DNA from: Helicobacteraceae bacterium | GTDB lineage: Bacteria; Campylobacterota; Campylobacteria; Campylobacterales; SZUA-545 | Assembly: GCA_031276985.1 (NCBI GenBank) | Contig: JAISMA010000091.1 | Location: forward strand, 1 to 12,939 | Direction: 5' to 3' | DNA length: 12,939 nucleotides | In this document: positions 1 to 7,095 of the stretch, piece by piece | How positions within the stretch are numbered: position 1 is the first letter of the stretch | Layout of the letters: the number at the start of each line of letters is the position of its first letter | Made by a program: the position numbers and the translations under genes | The notes under the pieces: generated by a model | Seen by the model: the letters and a program-made list of their open reading frames with translations, nothing else | Told to the model about the DNA's origin: nothing | Databases searched by the model: none

Positions 1-1773
1 AAGAAAGGCTTTCCAAAAGATAAGATCGTAGTTATCGAAAACGGAATAGACCTAGATCGCTTCAAATACGATCCCGAAGGCGCAAAACGCTTTCGATCCG
101 AATTTGGCGTAAAGACAAACGAACGCATAGTGTTATTAGCCGCAAGATTAGACGTTATGAAAGATCATGAAAACTTTCTTAGAGCCTGCGCCATATTAAA
201 TCAAAAACATAACGATCTGAAGTTTGTATGCGTAGGAGGAGGCGATCAAAACTATCTAAACAAGTTGATAGATTTAGCCAAAGAGCTTAATATAAGCGAT
301 AAAACGATCTTTACGGGCTCAAGAGACGATATGGCGGCGGCATACTCATCATCATCGTCGTCGTCGTCGTCATCGTCATTCGGCGAAGGTTTTAGCAACT
401 CCGTAGCGGAATCTATGGCTTGCGGAACGATCTGCGCCGTTACAGACGTAGGAGACAGCGCCAAGATCGCAAACGATCCAGACCTCGTCGCTCCTCCAAA
501 AGATCCAAAGGCGTTAGCAAAAGCCATAGACGCCGCTTTAACCAAAAGCCAAAACGAGCTAAACCTTAGAGACGAACTACGCAAAAGCATAGCCGATCGC
601 TTTTCGCTTGAGAAGATGACCGAAAGGACGCTAACGGAGATTGGGAAAACTACGATTGCTTTTATCATTACGGGGCTTAATCTTGGCGGCGCGGAAACGA
701 CGCTTTTTAAGTTGTTAGAAAGAATAGATCGCGAGCGTTTTCGCCCTTATATTATTTCGCTAAACAAAGGCGGCGATCTAAAGCCGAAATTTGAAACGTT
801 AGGCTTTCCGATTCGCCAATTTAACCTAAAGAATCCGTTTAATTTTTTCGCTTTAAGCGCGTATCTGCGGCGCGTTAAGCCCGATCTCGCCCATACGTGG
901 ATGTATCATGCCGATCTAATCGGCGGCTTGGCGGCTTATTTTGGCGGCGCAAAAAAGATCGCGTGGTGCATTCGCAACTCCAATCTCGACAAAGATAAAA
1001 CAAAACTTTCAACCCGCTTAGTCGTAAAGATATGCGCTTTGCTTTCAAAACGGCTGCCGAAAGCGATTGTATCCTGTTCGCAAACGGCGGCTAAAATCCA
1101 TGAAAATTTGGGCTACGATCGCGCAAAAACGCGCGTTATTCCAAACGGCTTCGATCTGGACGCTTTTAAGATCGATCCAATTTTAAGAGCGCAAATTAGA
1201 AAAGAGCTAAAAATCGGCGCGCAAACGCCGCTAATCGGTTTAATCGCAAGATATGATCCGCAAAAAAACCATTTAGGATTTATCGAAGCGGCGGGCATAA
1301 TCGCAAAAACGCTACCCGATGCGCGTTTCGCGCTTGTCGGCAAAGGGATCGACGAGAGAAACGAAACGCTTCTTGAAGCGATCGCGGCGCGTAATTTACG
1401 CGATAAGGTTTCGTTGCTCGGCGCGCGCGGCGACATTGCGGCGATCTGCGCGGCTTTGGATATTTTAGTGTCGGCTTCCGCTTACGGCGAAGCCTTTCCA
1501 AACGTGCTGGGCGAAGCGATGGCGTGCGGCGCGATCTGCGCGGCGACAAACGCGGGGGATAGCGCGTATATCGTCGGCGATACGGGCAAAATCGTCGAAA
1601 TCGGCGATATGCAAGCGTTAGCCGAAGCGGTTTTGGAGCTGCTATCTTTAACCAAAAAAGATCGTCGCGCTTTGGGCGAAAAAGCCAGAGCGCGCATAGC
1701 CGAAAATTTTGAAATAGGCAATATGGTAAAACGTTACGAGCGTTTTTACGAGGAACTTTTATGTGCGGCATAG
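1..1773 (+). CDS. Tandem double GT4-family glycosyltransferase (5' partial)
   Basis: The frame is open from base 1, so the start lies outside the window; 590 residues are visible. Residues 1 to about 213 are the C-terminal (nucleotide-sugar-binding) half of one GT-B fold, with NGIDLDRF near residue 15 and an EX7E motif at E129/E137. A second, complete GT4 protein follows without a stop from about residue 216: FIITGLNLGGAET at its start, NGFDLDAF in the middle, and EX7E at E497/E505. GT4 enzymes transfer a sugar from an activated donor, usually at the cytoplasmic face of the inner membrane in glycan, O-antigen or glycoprotein synthesis. The donor and acceptor cannot be read from sequence. The two halves are homologous (SMACGTICAVTDVGDSA versus AMACGAICAATNAGDSA), which suggests duplication and fusion of neighbouring genes. 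Domain 1 is more AT-rich than domain 2. Its segment before EX7E is replaced by 11 serines. The 3' end overlaps asnB by 13 bases. Confidence 0.9.
   Translation, partial: KKGFPKDKIVVIENGIDLDRFKYDPEGAKRFRSEFGVKTNERIVLLAARLDVMKDHENFLRACAILNQKHNDLKFVCVGGGDQNYLNKLIDLAKELNISDKTIFTGSRDDMAAAYSSSSSSSSSSSFGEGFSNSVAESMACGTICAVTDVGDSAKIANDPDLVAPPKDPKALAKAIDAALTKSQNELNLRDELRKSIADRFSLEKMTERTLTEIGKTTIAFIITGLNLGGAETTLFKLLERIDRERFRPYIISLNKGGDLKPKFETLGFPIRQFNLKNPFNFFALSAYLRRVKPDLAHTWMYHADLIGGLAAYFGGAKKIAWCIRNSNLDKDKTKLSTRLVVKICALLSKRLPKAIVSCSQTAAKIHENLGYDRAKTRVIPNGFDLDAFKIDPILRAQIRKELKIGAQTPLIGLIARYDPQKNHLGFIEAAGIIAKTLPDARFALVGKGIDERNETLLEAIAARNLRDKVSLLGARGDIAAICAALDILVSASAYGEAFPNVLGEAMACGAICAATNAGDSAYIVGDTGKIVEIGDMQALAEAVLELLSLTKKDRRALGEKARARIAENFEIGNMVKRYERFYEELLCAA
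346..378 (+). repeat. (TCN)11 trinucleotide repeat encoding a polyserine run
   Basis: Eleven consecutive serine codons of only two kinds occur, in the order TCA x3, TCG x5, TCA, TCG, TCA (residues 116-126 of the visible product). They sit just before the EX7E motif of the first GT4 domain. The second domain has AALDILVSASA at exactly this place, also 11 residues, so the repeat replaces a core strand rather than lengthening the protein. Changes in repeat number would keep the frame. Confidence 0.95.
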
Positions 1774-3602
1774 TCGGTTACGCAAGCAAGACGGTTAGCG
1801 AAGCAATCGCGCTCAAGATGAGCGAGGCGATCAGGCATAGAGGTCCCGACGATGGCGGCGCGTGGATCGATCAGGCGGGCGGCGTAGTTTTGGCGCACCG
1901 CCGATTAGCCGTCGTCGACCTAACCGACGCGGGCAAACAGCCTATGAGCAGCGCGGATAGCCGCTACGTTATCGTTTATAACGGCGAGATATACAACCAT
2001 TTAGACCTTCGCGCTTCGCTGCCGATCAATTGGCGCGGACACAGCGACACGGAAACGCTTATCGAGGCGATCGCCGCTTGGGGCGTCGAGGCGGCGCTGA
2101 AAAAATGCGTTGGAATGTTCGCCTTCGCGTTGTGGGATCGCGCCGAAAAAACCTTGACGCTGGCGCGCGATCGCTTTGGCGAAAAACCGCTTTATTACGG
2201 ATTTGCGGGCGAAAGTTTCGCGTTCGCCTCGGAGCTAAAGGCGCTAAAGGCGCACCCTGATTTCGACGACGCAATCGACCGCGACGCGCTTGCCGCGTTC
2301 GTTCGACGCGGTTATATCAACGCGCCGCGCTCAATATATAAACACGTCAAAAAACTGCCGCCCGCCACTTTTTTGACCTTCAAAGACGGCGAGACAAATT
2401 GCAAAGAGTACTGGAGCGTTTTGGACGCGGCAATAAAAGCGCCGAGAGAGGATATAGGCGACGGCGAGGCGATCGACAGTCTGGATTTTCTGCTTCGCAG
2501 ATCGGTTAAATCGCAAATGATCGCGGACGTGCCTTTGGGCGCGTTTCTTAGCGGCGGCATCGACAGCTCCACGATCGCGGCGCTAATGCAGGCGCAAAGT
2601 TCGCGCCCCGTCAAAACTTTCACGATTGGCTTTGAAGCCGAAGAGTATAACGAAGCGCCGCGCGCGCTTTCCGTAGCCAATCATCTGGCAACCGACCACA
2701 CGGAGCTTTATTTAAGCGGCGCGGACGCGATCGCCGTCGTGCCGAAACTGCCGGAATTATACGACGAGCCGTTTGGAGACAGTTCGCAAATACCGACCTA
2801 TCTCATTTCGCAAATGACGCGGCGAAGCGTTACGGTCGCTTTGAGCGGCGACGGCGGCGACGAGCTTTTTCTTGGTTACGATCGCTACTTTTTGGCGGAG
2901 CGCATACTCAAACGAATCGGATGGATCCCTTCGCTTTTGCGTTACGCTTTGGCAAAGCCGTTTGCGCTTTTGGAGCGTCGCGGCAAAATCGGCGATCGCT
3001 TGGCGAAGCTCTCGGAGATAGCGGCGTTCAAAGACGAAGAAGAGCTTTATCTGCGGCTGGTTAGCGCTTTTAAGCGCCCCAGCGAGATTGTTTTGGGCGC
3101 AAACGAGCCGCCGCCGATTAGCGCGAAAGCTATCGGCGATCTAAACCGCAAGGTTCGTTATCTCGATCAGGTCGATTATCTAAGCGGCGATATTCTCGTC
3201 AAGGTCGATCGCGCCGCGATGGGCGTTAGTCTGGAAACCCGCGCTCCCATGCTAGATCACCGTCTGGCGGAGTTTGCGTGGAGTCTGCCGCGTAGGGTTT
3301 TGGCGCGAGAGGGCAAAAGCAAATGGCTGTTGCGGCAGGTTTTGTACCGCTACGTTCCGCAAAAGCTGGTCGATCGCCCCAAAATGGGCTTTGGCGCGCC
3401 GATTGATCGGTGGCTTAGAGGCGAGCTTAAAGATTGGGCGGACGATATGTTAAACGTCAATCGATTGAGACGCGAAGGCTTTCTAAATCCGCAACCAATC
3501 GCGCAAAAGTGGCAGGAACACCGCTCCGACCAATACTCGCGGCATCATTTTTTGTGGACAATTTTAATGTTTCAAGCGTGGCTTGAGCATAATAGGATAT
3601 AA
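1761..3602 (+). CDS. asnB: Asparagine synthase (glutamine-hydrolysing) / glycan-cluster amidotransferase
   Basis: This is a 613-residue class II glutamine amidotransferase of the AsnB family. The N-terminal glutaminase domain has the catalytic Cys2 (MCGIVGY), RHRGPDDGG at 25-33 and NGEIYNH at 74-80. The C-terminal ATP-pyrophosphatase domain has the PP-loop SGGIDSS at 264-270, followed by SGDGGDELFLGYDRY and ETRAPMLDHRLAEFAWSLP. The family hydrolyses glutamine and passes ammonia to an acyl-adenylate, classically aspartate to asparagine. Members in polysaccharide clusters can amidate sugar acids instead (WbpS-like proteins), so the substrate here is open. All key motifs and the usual length are present. 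The ATG overlaps the glycosyltransferase end by 13 bases, and the next gene follows the TAA stop directly, so the genes look co-transcribed. Confidence 0.9.
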   Translation: MCGIVGYASKTVSEAIALKMSEAIRHRGPDDGGAWIDQAGGVVLAHRRLAVVDLTDAGKQPMSSADSRYVIVYNGEIYNHLDLRASLPINWRGHSDTETLIEAIAAWGVEAALKKCVGMFAFALWDRAEKTLTLARDRFGEKPLYYGFAGESFAFASELKALKAHPDFDDAIDRDALAAFVRRGYINAPRSIYKHVKKLPPATFLTFKDGETNCKEYWSVLDAAIKAPREDIGDGEAIDSLDFLLRRSVKSQMIADVPLGAFLSGGIDSSTIAALMQAQSSRPVKTFTIGFEAEEYNEAPRALSVANHLATDHTELYLSGADAIAVVPKLPELYDEPFGDSSQIPTYLISQMTRRSVTVALSGDGGDELFLGYDRYFLAERILKRIGWIPSLLRYALAKPFALLERRGKIGDRLAKLSEIAAFKDEEELYLRLVSAFKRPSEIVLGANEPPPISAKAIGDLNRKVRYLDQVDYLSGDILVKVDRAAMGVSLETRAPMLDHRLAEFAWSLPRRVLAREGKSKWLLRQVLYRYVPQKLVDRPKMGFGAPIDRWLRGELKDWADDMLNVNRLRREGFLNPQPIAQKWQEHRSDQYSRHHFLWTILMFQAWLEHNRI

Positions 3603-4544
3603 ATGTTTAAGACAGGCATAACTACAATAGAAGATTTACGAGATAAAAGTAAATGGAACACTTGGCTATTAAAACGATCAAGAAATGTCGCTATAACGCT
3701 TTATAACGAAACGCTAAATTCGCCTGAACTTTCCGAAAAAGTATTAAGAGAGTTTACGGACGATAGAGGCGTTTATAAACGCACGGCGGCAGACAGATTC
3801 GCGGCATTTGATATCGAAGCGTTAAAAATCATCGAATTAAATTTCGCGCAAAACGAGCAATTAGCCGTATCAGACGTTGCTGTAAGCGACGGGAGAACCG
3901 CTTTGGATTTCTTCCAAAAACTTGATAAAATCCGCAAAATAAGAGTATATGACGCGAGCGATTACCTATGCGTCGTTAACGCCTATGAAAAAGACGGCGT
4001 AACGGCTGTTGCGGGCAATAACAAAATTATTCAGATCGTATGGAAAAAATGCGTATTAAGTAAAAAAAGAAAAACGAGTTTTATAGTATTTGCGCTAAAT
4101 GTCGTTAATTATATGCTGTACTATTTCCTAACGCCGAAGGCAAAAAGAGCGATTGAGGAGGGCAAAAAAACCGAAATTAAACTATTTTGTCCCAGCGCGC
4201 TTCTAAAATCCAAACAGGACGATCGTTTCTCGCTTTTCGAGCATAATATTTTAGAACCTTTCATTTCGCGCTATCATATTATCAGAGCCATGAACATTCT
4301 TAATTTTTCTTATTTCAACGTCGCGCAATTTGAAACGATAATCGACAATTTTTACGCTTCGCTTTCCGACGGCGGATTGCTAATTACTGGTAGTAATCAA
4401 GACGCGGGTAGCATCGTAAATGGAGCGATATACAAAAAAACAAAAAACGGTTTTGAATTGATATACGAATCGGGCGAAGGATCGGCTACCAAAGGCTTAA
4501 TAGAAAACTACGCGGCAAAATCCGCAATAACGAAAGGAGATTAA
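3603..4544 (+). CDS. Methyltransferase-like protein with one hydrophobic segment
   Basis: This is a 313-residue protein. The C-terminal third resembles the end of a class I SAM-methyltransferase fold: SRYHIIRAMNILNFSYF at 222-238, then a helix and DGGLLITGSN at 256-265. The centre holds AVSDGRTALDFF at 93-104 and VYDASDYL at 115-122. I do not see a clear glycine-rich SAM loop, so catalysis is uncertain. Residues about 159-177 are hydrophobic and aromatic and could be a membrane or membrane-associated helix, following a KKCVLSKKRK basic stretch. The ATG follows the asnB stop without a gap (TAAATG), with AGGA five bases upstream. The gene is visibly more AT-rich than asnB before it and the methyltransferase after it, which hints at a different origin. 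Its exact function is not recognised; a role in the same glycan pathway is inferred from position only. Confidence 0.75.
   Translation: MFKTGITTIEDLRDKSKWNTWLLKRSRNVAITLYNETLNSPELSEKVLREFTDDRGVYKRTAADRFAAFDIEALKIIELNFAQNEQLAVSDVAVSDGRTALDFFQKLDKIRKIRVYDASDYLCVVNAYEKDGVTAVAGNNKIIQIVWKKCVLSKKRKTSFIVFALNVVNYMLYYFLTPKAKRAIEEGKKTEIKLFCPSALLKSKQDDRFSLFEHNILEPFISRYHIIRAMNILNFSYFNVAQFETIIDNFYASLSDGGLLITGSNQDAGSIVNGAIYKKTKNGFELIYESGEGSATKGLIENYAAKSAITKGD
4534..4539 (+). promoter_or_regulatory. Shine-Dalgarno site fixing the methyltransferase start
   Basis: AAGGAG lies five bases before the ATG at 4545. It is the only strong ribosome binding site near this gene. The later ATG at 4712 has none (ATCTCAAAAAT precedes it) and would cut off conserved N-terminal residues. 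The site therefore points to 4545 as the true start, in a frame different from the gene body. Confidence 0.8.
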
Positions 4545-5470
4545 ATGGCAAGCGAAGGCGAATCCAGAGAGAGAGAGAGAGAGAGGAAACCAAGAGCGCG
4601 GACGACGAGATCGCGCGCGGCGAAAGGTTTGCTTTCGGCGAAAATTGGGCTAAGTTCCTGCAAGGATTAAACGAAGAGCGAATTACCGAAGCGCAAAACG
4701 ATCTCAAAAATATGCTCGAAATCGATTCGCTAGAAGGCGAGAGCTTTCTGGACGCGGGTTGCGGAAGCGGGATTCATTCGCTTGCGGCGCGGCGATTGGG
4801 CGCGAAGGTCGTTAGCTTTGATTACGATCCAAAGAGCGTGGCGTGCGCGGCGGAGCTTAAACGCCGTTATTACGACGGCGATCCCGATTGGACGATCAGC
4901 GAAGGCAGCGTTTTGGATCGCGATTATCTCGATAAACTCGGCGAGTTTAGCGTCGTCTATTCGTGGGGCGTTTTGCACCACACGGGCGCTATGTTTGACG
5001 CGCTCGCCAACGTCGAAACGCTTGTCGCGCCAAACGGCTGGCTGTTTATCTCGATTTATAACGATCAAGGCGGCGCGTCCCGTCGCTGGCGACTGATCAA
5101 AAAAGCCTATAACGCCTCGCCCGCGATCGTTCGCGGGTTAATCGTGGCGCTATGCTATCCGCGCCTTTGGGGACCGACGACAATCAGGGATTTTCTGCGC
5201 TTAAAGCCGTTTGAAACGTGGCGCAACTACGCCAAAAGCAGAGGAATGTCGCCTCATAGAGACGTTGTGGATTGGGTGGGCGGTTATCCGTTTGAAGTCG
5301 CCAAGCCGGAAGTTATATTCGAATTTTACAAGGCTAGAGGCTACGAGCTTCGCAAATTATTCACCTGCGGCGGCGGTCATGGCTGCAATCAATATGTGTT
5401 TGTTCGCCAAAGATCATCCGCCAAAGGCAAAACCGCCGCGCGCTCAAAAAAGGCGGAGGCAAAACCCTAA
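4545..5470 (+). CDS. Class I SAM-dependent methyltransferase, frameshifted at an (AG)10 tract (phase-OFF)
   Basis: From the ATG at 4545, with its good Shine-Dalgarno site, translation reads MASEGES, then an Arg-Glu run, and stops after 41 codons at TAA 4668-4670. The methyltransferase frame is open across the AG tract and onward to 5470: ETKSADDEIARGERFAFGEN, then FLDAGCGSG (SAM motif I), SFDYDP, VVYSWGVLHH and LFISIYN. The region from RFAFGENW on is characteristic of this family and lies upstream of the first in-frame ATG at 4712, so the gene must start earlier. Removing one AG unit joins start and body into a 307-residue protein with motif I at about residues 67-75. Repeat counts of 6, 9 or 12 would be ON; 10 and 11 are OFF. 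The C-terminus is a Lys/Ala-rich tail. Methylation of a sugar or lipid-linked glycan is inferred from the cluster. The start abuts the previous gene's stop. Confidence 0.85.
4566..4585 (+). repeat. (AG)10 dinucleotide tract, phase-variation switch
   Basis: Ten perfect AG units begin at codon 8 of the downstream methyltransferase. Slipped-strand mispairing in such tracts changes the frame by two bases per unit. In Campylobacterota, simple repeats at the 5' ends of surface-structure genes are a well-known ON/OFF mechanism. Here 10 units place the gene body out of frame with the ATG. Confidence 0.9.
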
Positions 5471-5489
5471 AAACGCGCGCCGCGCGAAA

Positions 5490-5508
5490 AACGGCTTGAC
5501 AAGTCGTT
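5490..5508 (-). terminator. Possible weak intrinsic terminator for ribE
   Basis: The 19 bases form an 8-bp stem (one G-T pair) with a 3-base loop. On the minus strand it is followed by T residues (5487-5491, partly within the stem). It lies 12 bases past the ribE stop, between two convergent genes. The stem is AT-rich at its foot and the T tract short, so this is tentative. Confidence 0.35.
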
Positions 5509-5519
5509 AAAAAAGATCG

Positions 5520-6143
5520 CTAAAAAATTGCCGCCAGCCTATCGACGTTCATGCGCCGATCTCCCGCGCCGTTTGCTTTTGCCGCGCCAAAGTCCAAAAT
5601 CCGCGCCGCGTAACGGGCGAAAAGATCGGTTTCTATATTTACGCGGCGATTAACTTTATAGTCGCAAAACAGCGTGTTTTTTAGCGAATGCGAAATGAGC
5701 GTCAGCCTAAACGCGCTTTCAAAAACCTCGTTAATCGTCAGGCTTACGCCGTCGATCGCAATCGAGCCTTTGGGCGCGATCAGGCGCATAGCCTCTTTCG
5801 GCGCGGCGATGAAAAAATCTTTGGAGCTTCCGCTTGCCCCAATAGCCTCGATAGAGCCTATAAAATCGATATGTCCCTGCGCGATATGCCCGTCAAGGCG
5901 ATCGCCAAGCGCCATTGCGGGTTCTATGTGCGCTTTGGAGTTTAGATTCTCGACGGCTATCGATTTTTGCGTTTCGTAGGAGAGATTGGCGCTAAAGCCC
6001 TCTTTATCTACGGCGACGACGGTTAAGCACGCGCCGTTGACGGCTACGCTATCGCCTATTTTTGGGCGATGCGAGGCTTTAATACGCAGCAGATCGCCGC
6101 TTAAAGTCGTTTGCGCGATTTCGCGGATCAAACCTGTGAACAC
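5520..6143 (-). CDS. ribE: Riboflavin synthase, alpha chain
   Basis: This is a 207-residue lumazine-binding protein that dismutates two 6,7-dimethyl-8-ribityllumazine molecules to riboflavin, the last step of riboflavin synthesis in the cytoplasm. Two homologous barrels are visible. The first starts with MFTGLIREI and holds GDSVAVNGACLTV and YETQKS. The second follows GHIAQGHIDFIG and holds APKGSIAIDGVSLTINEVF. Length and motifs fit the family; the active enzyme is a trimer. The start codon is GTG (6143-6141), preceded by AAAGGAAA at 6155-6148, and the initiator gives the conserved MFTG. The gene is separated from rimP by 176 bp and faces the glycan cluster tail-to-tail, so it probably has its own promoter. 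I see no FMN riboswitch upstream. Confidence 0.93.
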   Translation of the reverse strand: MFTGLIREIAQTTLSGDLLRIKASHRPKIGDSVAVNGACLTVVAVDKEGFSANLSYETQKSIAVENLNSKAHIEPAMALGDRLDGHIAQGHIDFIGSIEAIGASGSSKDFFIAAPKEAMRLIAPKGSIAIDGVSLTINEVFESAFRLTLISHSLKNTLFCDYKVNRRVNIETDLFARYAARILDFGAAKANGAGDRRMNVDRLAAIF

Positions 6144-6319
6144 TTGCTTTCCTTTGCCGTTTTATCGTCCGCGCGATTTTAGCGAAAATTACAACTCGCG
6201 CCGCTTAATCAAAAACGCAACTCCAATGCATCACAATCGCAACTCCAACGCCGACGGATTTGCGTTTGCGCCAGAATAATCGCAAGCGGCGGGGGCGAAT
6301 ACGGGACGATGAAATTGGG
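6144..6319. other. Spacer between rimP and ribE with a 14-bp direct repeat
   Basis: This is the largest non-coding stretch of the minus-strand block. CGCAACTCCAAYGC occurs at 6216-6229 and again at 6238-6251, 22 bp apart start to start. On the minus strand TAAAAT at 6181-6176 is a possible -10 box for ribE, 32 bp before its GTG, with no clear -35. No conserved RNA or gene is evident. Confidence 0.5.
6176..6181 (-). promoter_or_regulatory. Candidate -10 box for ribE
   Basis: TAAAAT on the minus strand is preceded by a T-rich stretch (GTAATTTTCGC). Campylobacterota sigma-70 promoters often have a good -10 box and no conserved -35, and this matches that loosely. Transcription would begin about 25 bases before the GTG start. 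Confidence 0.3.
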
Positions 6320-6742
6320 TTAGCGCGGAGCGTAAACAACGCGGGCTTTGGCGATTGAATCCAGCGCGATCGGCTCAAGCGCCTCAAGTCGCGCAAATCC
6401 GTCGCCAACCTCTTGCAATCTACCTTTGATCTTGGTTTTATCGCGCAAAGTCAGCTTGATTGTTTCGCCGATCGCGCCGCGAAAATGCTCGATTGTACGC
6501 AAACGCCTTTCTATGCCCGGCGAAGAAACCTCCAGCGAATACTCGCCTTCAATCGGCGGCGTTACGTCCAAAAGCGGCGAAATCAATCTACTTACTTTGG
6601 CGCACAACGCCACATCCGCGCCGCCTTCGCGATCGATATAGACGCGATAGATTTTGCGCTTGCCCTCGCTCGCCGTTTCCGCGTCGTAGAGTTTCGCGCC
6701 GACGCTTGCGATTAGCGTCGCGATCTGATCTTCTAAGCTCAT
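6320..6742 (-). CDS. rimP: Ribosome maturation factor RimP
   Basis: This 140-residue protein is needed for 30S subunit maturation in the cytoplasm. The signature of the N-terminal domain is clear: an early helix, then YRVYIDREGGADVALCAKVS (about 32-51), then EYSLEVSSPGIERRL (66-80), the most conserved part of the family. The C-terminal small beta barrel contains KLTLRDKTKIKGRLQEV. Its ATG overlaps the rbfA stop in ATGA (6742-6739), so translation is probably coupled. It is the last gene of the minC-to-rimP operon. Confidence 0.92.
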   Translation of the reverse strand: MSLEDQIATLIASVGAKLYDAETASEGKRKIYRVYIDREGGADVALCAKVSRLISPLLDVTPPIEGEYSLEVSSPGIERRLRTIEHFRGAIGETIKLTLRDKTKIKGRLQEVGDGFARLEALEPIALDSIAKARVVYAPR

Positions 6743-7095
6743 TTATCCTCTTTGCGAATGCGCGCGAAAATCTCGTCCAGCCGCGCCGCGTTTTCAAGCG
6801 AATCGTCAAATCTAAAATGCAACGCGGGCGCTTGCCGCCAGCCTTGCGCCGTAGCGATATAGCCGCTTAGATAACCGCTCGCTTTTTTGAGTTTCGACAG
6901 CAGGCGCGGGCGATCGTTTGGCGAAATCCCGCTCGCGTCGATCAGCGCAGTCGCGTCTTTTTTATCCCGCGACAAAACCGCTTCCAGCGCGCTAAGCGAC
7001 GCCAATTCCTCGTCGTTTAGGCTTGCGATCGCCTCGCAAAGCCTTTCGTATAGCGCGTTTTGCGCCCGCAAGCGCCTAACGTTGGCGTCGATCAC
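6739..7095 (-). CDS. rbfA: Ribosome-binding factor A
   Basis: This 118-residue KH-fold protein binds 16S rRNA and assists late 30S assembly and cold adaptation. Its length is normal, and it ends with QAPALHFRFDDSLENAARLDEIF (split here at the typical P-x-L-x-F-x-x-D-x-S region), a hallmark of RbfA. The start is GTG at 7095-7093 and overlaps the infB TGA as GTGA; its own stop overlaps the rimP start as ATGA. The middle part (about residues 33-80, Ser/Lys/Leu-rich) is less conserved than usual. Identity is supported by the C-terminal motif and by position between infB and rimP. Confidence 0.88.
   Translation of the reverse strand: MIDANVRRLRAQNALYERLCEAIASLNDEELASLSALEAVLSRDKKDATALIDASGISPNDRPRLLSKLKKASGYLSGYIATAQGWRQAPALHFRFDDSLENAARLDEIFARIRKEDK

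Noticed and set aside
252..668. Minus-strand ORF with a poly-aspartate run
   Set aside because: It is the reverse complement of the serine repeat inside the glycosyltransferase, without a ribosome site or family resemblance.
4712..5470. Methyltransferase starting at ATG 4712 (252 residues)
   Set aside because: There is no ribosome site, and conserved family residues continue in frame upstream. The start at 4545 with a frameshift at the AG tract explains more.
5471..5486. CGCGC-GCC-GCGCG hairpin as terminator of the plus-strand cluster
   Set aside because: The stem is followed by A residues on the plus strand, not T, so it does not fit an intrinsic terminator in that direction.
6144..6319. 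FMN riboswitch upstream of ribE
   Set aside because: I see none of the conserved RFN-element blocks, and the leader implied by the candidate promoter is too short.
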